Under the pieces are notes generated by a model. It saw nothing but the letters and a program-made list of their open reading frames with translations. It searched no databases and had not been told where the DNA came from. The position numbers and the translations under genes were made by a program. From Ardenticatenaceae bacterium (GTDB lineage: Bacteria > Chloroflexota > Anaerolineae > Promineifilales > Promineifilaceae), in NCBI GenBank assembly GCA_020634395.1, contig JACKBU010000034.1:1-39269 (forward strand): a stretch of 39,269 nt of DNA. Reading direction: 5' to 3'. This document shows, in pieces, positions 17,985 through 26,077 of this stretch. Positions within the stretch are counted from its first letter, which is position 1; the number at the start of each line of letters is the position of its first letter.

Positions 17985-18542
17985 CTAAAGGACGCGGTTT
18001 AGAATTTGGGTGGCAGCTGCGGTAGCCAGGCCGTAGGCCAGATGGGCGCCGAGCCGGTTGAGATGGGTGGTGGGGGTAACGGCCGTTGGTCCTTCCTGCA
18101 AACCCAGCATAGGCACCGTCACTTCATCGCCGAGCAGCCACAAGCCCAGGGCGTGCGCCGCGCCGCCGCGCAAGTCCAATCCTTTGTCCGCGCCATTGGC
18201 GGCGCGGGCCGCGCCATACAGTCCGCCCTGAAGGATGCCATATCCCCAATGCGTCATATTGCTCAGCTTGCTGCTCATGCTTTCAGAAGGTTCCTCGTCT
18301 GTGAGCGCCGTGTAGGCCATGTTGCCGATAACGGCCGTGGGGCTTTCTTCCGAGTCGGGCTGGCGATCTACCATTGAGATGTCGTCGAGGTCCATATTGT
18401 TTGGATAGGCGTCCTTGCCGCCCAGATCGACCTTGTCGCGCACCTGTGGTGCGACCTTCTGCCAGTAGAGGCGCATGGCCATTAACCCGGCCACGCTGCC
18501 TATAGCACCGATAATGAATCCTTTGATTCGGTTTTTAAACAT
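17985..18542 (-). CDS. Small membrane protein, possibly DUF1440/YagU-like
   Basis: This 185-residue protein has a Gly-rich N-terminal helix (FIIGAIGSVAGLMAM, about 9-25), a long acidic hydrophilic stretch (about 35-90), and a Gly/Ala-rich C-terminal half with amphipathic or membrane segments (WGYGILQGGLYGAARA, HALGLWLLGDEV, HLAYGLATAAATQIL). The pattern recalls the DUF1440/YagU inner-membrane family, linked to acid resistance in E. coli, but I could not verify conserved residues, so the assignment is tentative. AAGGAGAA precedes the ATG at 18542. It is the last gene of the poxB operon, 38 bases after the PPC gene, and is followed by the terminator hairpin. Confidence 0.75.
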   Translation of the reverse strand: MFKNRIKGFIIGAIGSVAGLMAMRLYWQKVAPQVRDKVDLGGKDAYPNNMDLDDISMVDRQPDSEESPTAVIGNMAYTALTDEEPSESMSSKLSNMTHWGYGILQGGLYGAARAANGADKGLDLRGGAAHALGLWLLGDEVTVPMLGLQEGPTAVTPTTHLNRLGAHLAYGLATAAATQILNRVL

Positions 18543-18580
18543 GGTTTCTCCTTTTAGTTTGCTGCAAATGATCAGGTGAT

Positions 18581-19045
18581 TTATACAGAGCGGACGGTCT
18601 GTCCATTGGCTGTCAGGTCGATTAACGCCAGGCCGGTTTTTTCGTCGGTGTGGCGCTGCAGGGCGCGCGGCGTTTCGGTGACGACGAGTTCGAGGGTGGG
18701 CCAGACGTAGGCCTGGAGGATGTGGCCGCCGTGGGCACGGCCGTTGCGATCGCCGACCACCACATGCGCGTGGACTTTAGGATGGCCCTCGTTGAGGGCG
18801 ATGTTGCCCACCAGCGACAGCACCTCTACCTGCTCCTCGATGGGTATCTTGTGGTAGTCCATTTTCTCGCGGTCAAAGTAGCCGAGGGTGGCGTGTTGGA
18901 AGGCGCCAACGGCCGTAAACGAACTGCCCTGCAGCCCTGTCTCCTCGGCAAACTGCCGCAAGGTGGCGATAAATTCATCCCCTTTGTCAAAGACCAGCAC
19001 GTATAGGCGTTGGCCCGGTATCTCGTTAACTCGTTTGGCTTGCAT
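18581..19045 (-). CDS. PPC/DUF296 domain protein
   Basis: This 154-residue protein is a stand-alone PPC (plants and prokaryotes conserved, DUF296) domain. The sequence shows the typical FIATLRQFAEETGLQGSSF start, a GAFQHATLGYFD turn and the HPKVHAHVVVGD segment followed by GRAHGGHIL. The histidines at 88, 92, 94, 105 and 108 are those that bind metal in structurally known prokaryotic members. In plants the domain sits in AT-hook proteins; the bacterial role is unknown. The ATG at 19045 has GAGAGGAGTGA just upstream, better than the in-frame start five codons earlier. It follows the DUF1622 gene by 56 bases. Confidence 0.88.
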   Translation of the reverse strand: MQAKRVNEIPGQRLYVLVFDKGDEFIATLRQFAEETGLQGSSFTAVGAFQHATLGYFDREKMDYHKIPIEEQVEVLSLVGNIALNEGHPKVHAHVVVGDRNGRAHGGHILQAYVWPTLELVVTETPRALQRHTDEKTGLALIDLTANGQTVRSV

Positions 19046-19101
19046 AGTCACTCCTCTCAATAGGTCATTTCGGATCTCTCCGGCTTAAGGGAGGGCAGAG
19101 G

Positions 19102-19455
19102 TTAATTTTTGCCTTCCTGCCAGGGCCAACGGCCGGTCAGTTCCACTTCCAGCGTAAAGCTGAGGAACGTGCGGATGATCACAATGGTGGCCAGGACGGC
19201 TACGGTTTGAATATTAAAGTCTACGGCCGCGGTGTGGATGATGTCGGCCGCCACCAAAAATTCCAGCCCGAGCAAAATGCCGCGTCCCAGGCGCTGACGA
19301 GTGGCGGGATAAATATCGGCGGTGCTGCTGTCGGTATAGCGCTGCCACACAGCGGCCAGCAAGGCATAGATGGCGATGCCGCTGATCAGCACAACACCCA
19401 GCGCCTCGATCAACGCGGCGCACCATTCTGCCAGCGGCGTGACGATTTCTATCAT
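19102..19455 (-). CDS. DUF1622 family membrane protein
   Basis: This 117-residue protein has three hydrophobic helices (about residues 13-36, 60-78 and 81-100) and matches the DUF1622 pattern: an R-x-x-LGRGILLGLEFLVAADII segment and a terminal IIRTFLSFTLEVELTG. Family members are small inner-membrane proteins of unknown function. Its ATG overlaps the stop of the upstream FAD/Fe-S gene as ATGA, so translation is coupled. Repeated coupling in this operon suggests a membrane partner for the oxidoreductase, but this is inference from position. Confidence 0.85.
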   Translation of the reverse strand: MIEIVTPLAEWCAALIEALGVVLISGIAIYALLAAVWQRYTDSSTADIYPATRQRLGRGILLGLEFLVAADIIHTAAVDFNIQTVAVLATIVIIRTFLSFTLEVELTGRWPWQEGKN

Positions 19456-22400
19456 CTTGCTGGCCGATCCTTTTGGTCGCGCAATAGTTTGATCAACAGG
19501 GCCACAAAACTGATTAGCGCGGCGGCTATCAGGGCCACGGCCGTGCGGTTACCGGTACTGTCTTTCTCGGTCACATAGCCGTTTTCCGGGTAAGCGACGG
19601 CCGGCTTTGGGCTGCCGGCGGCTTCTTCGTCCAGGCCCATCTTCAGGACCTGGGCCACGTGCAGCGCCTGGCGTGTGGTCATCTGGGAGATTTGCTCACG
19701 GCAGCTAAAGCCATCGGCGATGATGAGGGTATCGGTGGCGGCCTGGCGCACGGCCGGCAGCAGCACCAGCTCGCCCACGGCCGTTGAGACTTCATACTTG
19801 CGCCCGGCCTCAAAGCCAAAATTGCCTGCCATGCCGCAGCAGCCCGAATCGAGCAGTTCCGCATCCAGCCCCATGTCTTCTAACAGCTCTTTTTCGGAAT
19901 CCACTCCCATAATCGCCGCGTGGTGGCAGTGGGTGTGTACCAGCGCCTTGCGCTCCAGGTGGGGTGGTTGGTAGTCGGGCGCTCTGTGCTGTAGAAATTC
20001 GGCCAGGGTATAGGTTTGCTGGCTAAGGCGGCGGGCGTCTTCGTCGTGGGGGAGTAAATTGATCAGTTCGTCGCGGAAAGCGGCGGTGCAGCTAGGTTCC
20101 AGGCCAACCAGCGGCAGCCCGGCCCGGATTTGCGGACGAAGTGTTTCCAGAATTTCATGCCACTGCTTCCTGGCCTGATCCAGCATGCCGAAGTCGTATA
20201 ACGGCCGTCCGCAGCACAACGATTTTTCGGGGATAATCACCTGGAAACCCGCATCCTCCAGCACCTCCACGGCCGCTTTGGCCGTTTCCGGATGGAAGAA
20301 GTTGTTGAAGGTATCGGGCCAGAGCATCACCTGGGGATGATTGGGGCGGCGCAACGGCCGTTGCCGGAACCACGCTCGAAAGGTCTGCCGGGCGAAGGGT
20401 GGAATGCGCCGCCGCTGGTCCACGTTTGCTGTCCACTTCGCCGCACGGCTCAGTCCTGGCGTCTGCGTAAAAAAGTTCGCTACCCCCGGCAGCAAAGAGG
20501 CCAGCCGAGACCACCAGTAAATCAGTCCAAAGGCATAGGCCGAACGCGGCCGTGCGTTTTCTTCGTAATAGTGCGCTAGAAACTCGGCTTTGTAAGTGGC
20601 GATGTCGACGTTAACGGGGCAGTCGCCTTTGCAGCCCTTGCAGGCCAGGCATAGATCCAGCGCTTCCTTAACGTTTTCATCCCGCCACCCGTCGCTCAAC
20701 GTTTCGCCTTCCAGCATCTCAAAGAGCAGCCGCGCCCGCCCGCGAGTAGAATGGGCCTCTTCCCGCGTGACTTTGTAGCTGGGGCACATGGTGCCCCCTT
20801 TTTCGCGGCGGCATTTGCCCACGCCCACGCAGCGCAGCGCTGCGCGCGGCAAACTATAATCATCTTCCGGGAACTGAAAATAGGTTGCCGGTTCCCACGG
20901 ATTGTAATTCGCGCCCAACCGCAGATTTTCCGTCACGCCGTCGGCGTTGATAACTTTGCCCGGGTTCATTTTCCAATCAGGGTCCCAGATGGATTTGAAT
21001 TCGCGGAAGACGCCGATCATCTCGTCGCCGTACATTTTAGAGAGGAGTTCACCCCGTGCCTGCCCATCGCCGTGTTCCCCGGACAGCGTGCCGCCATAGG
21101 CCACAATCAAATCGGCCGCTTCTTCCAGAAAGTCGCGGAATTTGGCCAGGCCGGCGGGTGTCCGCAGATCGAAGGTGACCCGGCAGTGGATGAGGCCCTG
21201 ACCGAAGTGGCCGTAAAGTGCGGCTTCATATTCATACTCATTGTAAAGTTCGCGCAGATCGCGCAGGTAGTTGCCAATATCGTCGGGGTGAACGGCCGAA
21301 TCCTCCCAGCCTGGCCACGTGTCTGGTTTGCCGGGAATGCGTGCCGTTGCTCCCAGTCCGGATTCGCGCACGTCCCACAGCTTGGTCTCCGTTTCCGGAT
21401 CGTCGTACAGAATCATTTGGGGCGGATTGCCTGTCTGGCGCAGGTCGCTCATCAATTGGCGGGCTTTGTCGTCTGAGTCCTCTTTGCTCTCGCCGCCAAA
21501 TTCCACCAGCAGAAACCCCTCACCCTCTGGCAGCAGCCCCAGCTCCTCAGGATGCATTTCCTTGGCGTGTTGATATCTGACCAGCAGGCTGTCCATCCCT
21601 TCCAGGCCGATGGGCTTGTGTTCGCGGATGAGGGGAACATGGTCGCCCGCCTCGTAGACGTTGGGATAGCCCAGTACCAGCAGTGAACGCGCTTTGGGAT
21701 TAGGGAGGAGATGCACAGTTATCTCTAGAATGATGACACAGGTGCTTTCGGTTCCGGCCAGGGCCTGCGCCACGTTGAAGCCGTTCCCAGGGATAAACTC
21801 ATCCAGGTTTTCGTATCCCGATACACGCCGGGGGAGATCGGGATACCGTTCCTGCATCAATGAGGCGTGCGTTTGCCCCAGGTCGCGCAGCCGGCGGTAA
21901 ATGTCGCCGCGCCGTCCCCCTTCGGCGATGATTGCCTCCAGCATTTCTGGGCTGGTGGGGCCGACTTCCATCACTTCGCCGTCGTAGGTCAGCACTTCCA
22001 TCGACAGCAGGTTATCGGAGGTGCGGGCACCGGGGCCATAAAATTCGGTCATGACGGAGTGGATGCCGCAGGAGTTGTTGCCTACCATGCCGCCCAGGGT
22101 GCAGTGGGAGTGGGTGGCCGGATCGGGGCCGAAAATCAGTCCATGCTGCTTGGTGGCTGCTTGCAGATCATCCAGCACAATGCCGGGCTGAACGCGGGCT
22201 AACTGTTTGTCGGCGTCGATCCACAGCACCTTGTTCATGTATTTGGAGAAGTCGAGGACAACGGCCGTATTGCAACACTGACCCGCCAGACTGGTGCCGC
22301 CGCCGCGCCCTAACAGCGGCACGCCATGCCGCCGACAGACAGCCACGGTTTTAATCACATCTTCTTTGTCGCGGGGCAGCACCACACCGACGGGCGCTTG

Positions 22401-22583
22401 GCGGTAGTTGGAGGCGTCGGTGGCGTAAAGGGCACGGCTGCCGGCGTCAAAGCGCACTTCGCCGCGAACGGCTTGCTCTAGTTCGGCGGCGAGGGCGGGG
22501 ATACGGCCGTTGCCCGAAAACGGCTCCACGACGGGCACTGCCGCCCGTTGGGGTGCTGGCGTTTGCTGCAACTGCGTTTTCAT
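19452..22583 (-). CDS. Fused FAD-binding/Fe-S 2-hydroxyacid dehydrogenase (D-lactate / D-2-hydroxyglutarate dehydrogenase, YdiJ/GlcD-GlcF type)
   Basis: This 1043-residue protein joins a GlcD-like flavoprotein to a GlcF-like iron-sulfur part. The FAD_binding_4 domain is at about 50-250 (RGGGTSLAGQ; LGGMVGNNSCGIHS), the FAD-oxidase C-terminal domain at about 290-560 (GHFGQGLIHCRVTFD; SGEHGDG). A ferredoxin-like module has CVGVGKCRR from Cys585, then CLACKGCKGDCP near 640-650; two CCG domains follow (near 789 and 911). A lone hydrophobic helix with a basic tail ends the protein (about 1010-1043). Known relatives oxidise D-lactate, glycolate or D-2-hydroxyglutarate and pass electrons to the respiratory chain; the exact substrate is not visible. 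The ATG at 22583 has AGGAGA upstream. The gene begins 13 bases after the enolase-superfamily gene. Confidence 0.93.
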   Translation of the reverse strand: MKTQLQQTPAPQRAAVPVVEPFSGNGRIPALAAELEQAVRGEVRFDAGSRALYATDASNYRQAPVGVVLPRDKEDVIKTVAVCRRHGVPLLGRGGGTSLAGQCCNTAVVLDFSKYMNKVLWIDADKQLARVQPGIVLDDLQAATKQHGLIFGPDPATHSHCTLGGMVGNNSCGIHSVMTEFYGPGARTSDNLLSMEVLTYDGEVMEVGPTSPEMLEAIIAEGGRRGDIYRRLRDLGQTHASLMQERYPDLPRRVSGYENLDEFIPGNGFNVAQALAGTESTCVIILEITVHLLPNPKARSLLVLGYPNVYEAGDHVPLIREHKPIGLEGMDSLLVRYQHAKEMHPEELGLLPEGEGFLLVEFGGESKEDSDDKARQLMSDLRQTGNPPQMILYDDPETETKLWDVRESGLGATARIPGKPDTWPGWEDSAVHPDDIGNYLRDLRELYNEYEYEAALYGHFGQGLIHCRVTFDLRTPAGLAKFRDFLEEAADLIVAYGGTLSGEHGDGQARGELLSKMYGDEMIGVFREFKSIWDPDWKMNPGKVINADGVTENLRLGANYNPWEPATYFQFPEDDYSLPRAALRCVGVGKCRREKGGTMCPSYKVTREEAHSTRGRARLLFEMLEGETLSDGWRDENVKEALDLCLACKGCKGDCPVNVDIATYKAEFLAHYYEENARPRSAYAFGLIYWWSRLASLLPGVANFFTQTPGLSRAAKWTANVDQRRRIPPFARQTFRAWFRQRPLRRPNHPQVMLWPDTFNNFFHPETAKAAVEVLEDAGFQVIIPEKSLCCGRPLYDFGMLDQARKQWHEILETLRPQIRAGLPLVGLEPSCTAAFRDELINLLPHDEDARRLSQQTYTLAEFLQHRAPDYQPPHLERKALVHTHCHHAAIMGVDSEKELLEDMGLDAELLDSGCCGMAGNFGFEAGRKYEVSTAVGELVLLPAVRQAATDTLIIADGFSCREQISQMTTRQALHVAQVLKMGLDEEAAGSPKPAVAYPENGYVTEKDSTGNRTAVALIAAALISFVALLIKLLRDQKDRPAR

Positions 22584-22596
22584 TATAGCGATTCTC

Positions 22597-23697
22597 CTAT
22601 ACGTCAAGTAAGTACGGCGCAGCATCCGACTGCTTGAGGGTGATGCCCAGCCCGGGCCGCTGCGGATCGGGATACAATCTCCCGGCTTGTGGCTCAGACA
22701 CGCCGTCAAAAAACATCTTTTCGATACGCACGTGGTCGTAGAAATACTCGATATGGTCTAGCTGTGGGGCGGCACAGCCCACATGAACGTGCAGGGTGGG
22801 TGAGGTGTGGGCCGAGAGGGGAATGTCGAAGCCGTAGGCCAGATCGGCGGCCATCAGCCAGCCGGTGATGCCCAGGCAGCGCGTCACGTCTGCCTGCAAG
22901 ATGTCCACGGCGCCGGCGCGCAGCATATCGCGGAAGTACCAGGGGCTGTAGCCATACTCGCCGGCAGCGACTGCCAGCGGTGTGTTTTCGCGTATCAGCC
23001 GGAGCTGCTGCAGGTGATCGGATGAGGTGGGTTCTTCAAAGTAGGTGACGCCGTAGTCGTTGGCATACAGACGACCCAGGCGGATGGCTTGTTTGGCCGT
23101 GTAGCCGCCGTTGGCGTCGATCATCAGCTCGACGTCCGGGCCGATAATCTCGCGGGCCAGGGCCACGCGGCGAATATCTTCGGCAACGGCCGTGCCCCAC
23201 TTTTCGCCTATTTTGATCTTAACCCGGGAGATCCCCTGGGCCACCCAGCCGCTCAGCTGCTCTCGTGTGCGTTCATCGCTGTACGTCGTAAAACCACCGC
23301 TGCCATAAATCGGCACACTGTCTCGGTGACAGTTCAGCAGAAGAAAAAGCGGTACGCCGAGTATTTTGGCCTTCAGATCCCACAAAGCAATATCAACGGC
23401 GGAAATGGCGTGCGAAGCAACTCCCGGCCGTCCCAGGTTGCGTACCGTGTTAACCATGCGCTGCCAGGCTTGTCCTGTTTGAAAAACCGGCACATCCTGC
23501 ACCGCCTCGGCCAGTTTGCCGCGGATGAGGCTGACCGCAGCGCGATGGGCATAGGTATAGCCGATGCCTGTCTGACCATTTTCGGCGCGGGCAGTTACCA
23601 GCACCATCGTCGTGGAGTTCCAGGCGATGGTGCCGTCTGCTTCCGGGGAATCGGTGGGGATGGTGTAAGCCTGGACGTCCAGCTTCTGAAGGCGCAC
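22597..23697 (-). CDS. Mandelate racemase/muconate lactonizing enzyme family protein (enolase superfamily)
   Basis: This 366-residue protein has the two-domain enolase-superfamily fold. Visible catalytic elements are the KxK motif Lys160-Ile-Lys162, metal ligands Asp194 (MIDANGGY), Glu221 (YFEEP) and Glu247 (AGEYGY), Asp270 and His297 (LSAHTSP). Lys162 with an Asp-His dyad places it in the mandelate-racemase subgroup. Such enzymes abstract the alpha-proton of acid sugars or hydroxyacids and act as dehydratases or racemases; the substrate cannot be told. It starts at GTG five bases after the PoxB-like gene stop; no strong Shine-Dalgarno is seen, which fits translational coupling. Upstream and downstream genes encode oxidoreductases for hydroxy- and keto-acids. 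Confidence 0.92.
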   Translation of the reverse strand: MRLQKLDVQAYTIPTDSPEADGTIAWNSTTMVLVTARAENGQTGIGYTYAHRAAVSLIRGKLAEAVQDVPVFQTGQAWQRMVNTVRNLGRPGVASHAISAVDIALWDLKAKILGVPLFLLLNCHRDSVPIYGSGGFTTYSDERTREQLSGWVAQGISRVKIKIGEKWGTAVAEDIRRVALAREIIGPDVELMIDANGGYTAKQAIRLGRLYANDYGVTYFEEPTSSDHLQQLRLIRENTPLAVAAGEYGYSPWYFRDMLRAGAVDILQADVTRCLGITGWLMAADLAYGFDIPLSAHTSPTLHVHVGCAAPQLDHIEYFYDHVRIEKMFFDGVSEPQAGRLYPDPQRPGLGITLKQSDAAPYLLDV

Positions 23698-23702
23698 AGT
23701 GT

Positions 23703-25457
23703 TTAGACCATCTCGCGGACACGATCTTCGGCCACGGTGCCGATGATTTTTAGGGGGTTGGGTTCACCGCGGGCCAGCGATTCGGCAAATTTTCGTGCCT
23801 GGTCGGCATCGATACTGCCGGGCATCGGCGGTTCTAAAGGATCAACGACGGCCTCGATGATAGCCGGGCCGTCGACACGTAGGGCTTCGTCGAGGATAGC
23901 GCCGCATTCGCCTGGGTCTTCGATGGTAAAGCCGTAGCCGCCGCAGGCGCGTGCGTAGGCGGCAAAGTCGATGGGAGCAAGCTGCACGCCAAACTCCGGG
24001 TTGCCCAGGAAGACCATTTGCTCCCATTTGATCTGGCCGAGCACGTTATTTTTGATGACGATGATTTTGATCGGGAGGTTGTATTTAACGGCCGTAACAA
24101 ATTCCCCCATCAGCATCGTAAACCCGCCATCGCCCACAAAACCCACACACTGCCGCTCCGGGTAGGCAATCTGCGAAGCGATGGTATACGGCAAGCCGCA
24201 AGCCATCGTCGCCAGCGTGCCCGATAGCGAGAACATCTGTCCTTTTTTGGCCGGGATATGGCGCGCATACCAGGTGGTGATCGTTCCGCTGTCGCAAGAA
24301 ACAATCGCGTCATCGCGCAGCCGCAGGCCCAGTTCCCTGGCCACCACCTGGGGTTTCATGGGCATGTCGGAGCGTGTGCCCCGCGTTTCCATCAGATCCC
24401 ACCAATCTTTCATCCCTTCCTGGGCTTCCTCCAAAAAGTCGCGGTAATCGTTGCGCCGGAGCCGCGGCAGCAGGGCCTGGAGAGTACGCTTGCTGTCGCC
24501 GATCAGGCCGACTTCCACCGGGAAGCGCAGCCCAATACGCGCCGGATCGATGTCGATCTGGACGCCGCGGGCTTTGCCCGGCTTGGGCATAAATTCGATG
24601 TAAGGGAACGATGTGCCGATCAGGAACAGGGTGTCGCAGTGCTTCAGGGCTTCTTCTGAGGGTGCTGTGCCCAGCAGGCCAATACCCCCGGTAGTGTAAG
24701 GACTGTGGTCGGGAACACATGCTTTGCCCAGCAGCGGTTTGATGATGGGTGCGCCCAACAGTTCGGCCAGTTGTTCCAGCTCATCGCCGGCGTTCAGCGC
24801 CCCGCGTCCGGCTAAAATGGCGATCTTTTTACCGTCGTTCAGCACGTCGGCGGCGTGTTGAATGTCGGTTTCGGCGGGCAAGGCCGCACGCCGGGCATAA
24901 GCGTCCGAGGTGTGCTTGGCGACGTTACGTTTGGAACGCTCGGCGGTATCCACATCGCGTGACTGCGTATCGACGGGAAAATTGATGTGGGTGACGGTGC
25001 GGCGGCTGAGGGCAATGCGGCAGGCCTGGTCGGTGACGTTGCGCACGTGGGCAGGGCCCATGACGCGGGTGGTATATTCTGCCACGTCCATAAAGACACG
25101 ATCCAGGTCGATGTCTTGCTGGGAGTGGGTGTCGATCAGATCATGAAAATGGTGGCCGGTGATAGCCAGAACGGGTTGGCCGTCCATTTTGGCATCGTAT
25201 AGGCCGTTGAGGAGATGCACGCCGCCGGGACCGGAAGTCGCCAGGCAAACCCCTAGTTTGCCCGTGTACTTCGCGTAGGCACAGGCCATAAAGGCGGCTG
25301 ATTCTTCGTGGCGCACCTGAACAAAGCGAATGGTGTCCTGTCGCTGGCGCAGGCTTTCCATTATGCCGTTAATTCCGTCTCCGGGCAGTCCAAAAATAAT
25401 GTCTACGCCCCAATCTTCGAGGCAATCGAGCATCACATCTGCTGCTGTTGTAGCCAT
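23703..25457 (-). CDS. Thiamine-diphosphate enzyme, PoxB-like pyruvate oxidase/dehydrogenase (quinone)
   Basis: This 584-residue protein has the three-domain pyruvate oxidase/acetolactate synthase fold. The N-terminal Pyr domain has GLPGDGINGIMES and the activating Glu in VRHEESAAFMA; the central domain carries IAILAGRGALNAGDELE; the PP domain has the ThDP motif GDGGFTMLMGEF followed after about 27 residues by NN (KNNVLGQIKWEQ). The GLPGDGIN form and the QIKWEQ segment favour PoxB-type enzymes (pyruvate + quinone + H2O to acetate + CO2) over acetolactate synthase, but other 2-oxo-acid decarboxylations are possible. The ATG at 25457 has AAGGAG eight bases upstream. It is the first gene of the operon that runs to 17985. 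Confidence 0.9.
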   Translation of the reverse strand: MATTAADVMLDCLEDWGVDIIFGLPGDGINGIMESLRQRQDTIRFVQVRHEESAAFMACAYAKYTGKLGVCLATSGPGGVHLLNGLYDAKMDGQPVLAITGHHFHDLIDTHSQQDIDLDRVFMDVAEYTTRVMGPAHVRNVTDQACRIALSRRTVTHINFPVDTQSRDVDTAERSKRNVAKHTSDAYARRAALPAETDIQHAADVLNDGKKIAILAGRGALNAGDELEQLAELLGAPIIKPLLGKACVPDHSPYTTGGIGLLGTAPSEEALKHCDTLFLIGTSFPYIEFMPKPGKARGVQIDIDPARIGLRFPVEVGLIGDSKRTLQALLPRLRRNDYRDFLEEAQEGMKDWWDLMETRGTRSDMPMKPQVVARELGLRLRDDAIVSCDSGTITTWYARHIPAKKGQMFSLSGTLATMACGLPYTIASQIAYPERQCVGFVGDGGFTMLMGEFVTAVKYNLPIKIIVIKNNVLGQIKWEQMVFLGNPEFGVQLAPIDFAAYARACGGYGFTIEDPGECGAILDEALRVDGPAIIEAVVDPLEPPMPGSIDADQARKFAESLARGEPNPLKIIGTVAEDRVREMV

Positions 25458-25533
25458 TGGTTAACTCCTTATGGATGGGCAAAGCTCCCAAGGGCGCTCT
25501 GCGATTAGCTGATTTAGCTGTTTATCTATCTGG

Positions 25534-25555
25534 GCATGTTGCGCGCATGTTGCGC
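25534..25555. repeat. Perfect tandem 11-bp repeat upstream of the poxB-like operon
   Basis: GCATGTTGCGC occurs twice in immediate succession (25534-25544 and 25545-25555), about 77 bases before the poxB start and in the region where the promoter should lie. The arrangement is what a repressor or activator binding as a dimer on direct repeats would need. It could also be a simple slippage product. Confidence 0.55.
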
Positions 25556-25613
25556 GTATGATCTACATATCAACATGTGTCTTAACTTTTACGGATCTGG
25601 CAGGCAGCGGCAA

Positions 25614-25652
25614 TGTACCGGATACAAGCCCTCAGGCACATGATCCGATACA
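25614..25652. promoter_or_regulatory. Inverted repeat in the poxB upstream region
   Basis: TGTACCGGAT (25614-25623) and ATCCGATACA (25643-25652) form a 10-bp inverted repeat with one mismatch and a 19-base spacer. It lies between the end of the CWB2 cluster and the poxB-like gene. It may be an operator or a weak terminator for the upstream cluster; no T-tract follows. Confidence 0.3.
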
Positions 25653-25696
25653 TTTGCCCGGCGGGCGCCAGGCTGCGGTTGTTGTTTGGAGTCGTG

Positions 25697-26077
25697 CTAT
25701 TCTCTGCCGTCTGCCCCGGTTGCCAGAATGGCGGCCAGGCCGCTGATTAACATGCCGAGGCTTAAGCCCATCATGGTCCAGAAGAAGTGAAAGGTTACGG
25801 GGCTAAGTGAGAAGATGGCTTCCCAACCTGCCGGGGCGATAGCGCCGGTGTATAGCAGCCAGCCAAAGATCAAGCCAGCGACAGCACCGATGACGATACC
25901 GCTCCACAGTCCGAGCCAGAGGGTATGGGGAAAGGGGCGGGGATAGGGCACGGCCGTTTCCGGCGCCGGCTTCTTATGATAACGAACCAGTTCTTCGGCC
26001 AGCGGCTTCATGCCGCTGCCGTTACCACGGTGATCGCGATCTTGTTTTCCAGTTTTTGTTTTCGTTTCTTGAGTCAT
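25697..26077 (-). CDS. Small two-helix membrane protein of the CWB2-repeat cluster
   Basis: This 126-residue protein has a hydrophilic, Lys-rich N-terminus (MTQETKTKTGKQDRD) and two hydrophobic helices (about 54-76 with SGIVIGAVAGLIFGWLL, and 95-118 with MMGLSLGMLISGLAAIL). I do not recognise a family. Its ATG overlaps the stop of the upstream CWB2-like gene as ATGA, so it is translationally coupled and probably works with the other membrane proteins of this cluster. It is the last gene of the cluster. Confidence 0.75.
   Translation of the reverse strand: MTQETKTKTGKQDRDHRGNGSGMKPLAEELVRYHKKPAPETAVPYPRPFPHTLWLGLWSGIVIGAVAGLIFGWLLYTGAIAPAGWEAIFSLSPVTFHFFWTMMGLSLGMLISGLAAILATGADGRE

Noticed and set aside
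20751..21476. Plus-strand ORF (241 codons) opposite the FAD/Fe-S dehydrogenase
   Set aside because: Antisense to well-conserved flavoprotein motifs, with no recognisable family of its own.
25614..25652. Inverted repeat as a tRNA-like or riboswitch structure
   Set aside because: Only one imperfect stem is visible; no cloverleaf or known aptamer core could be recognised.
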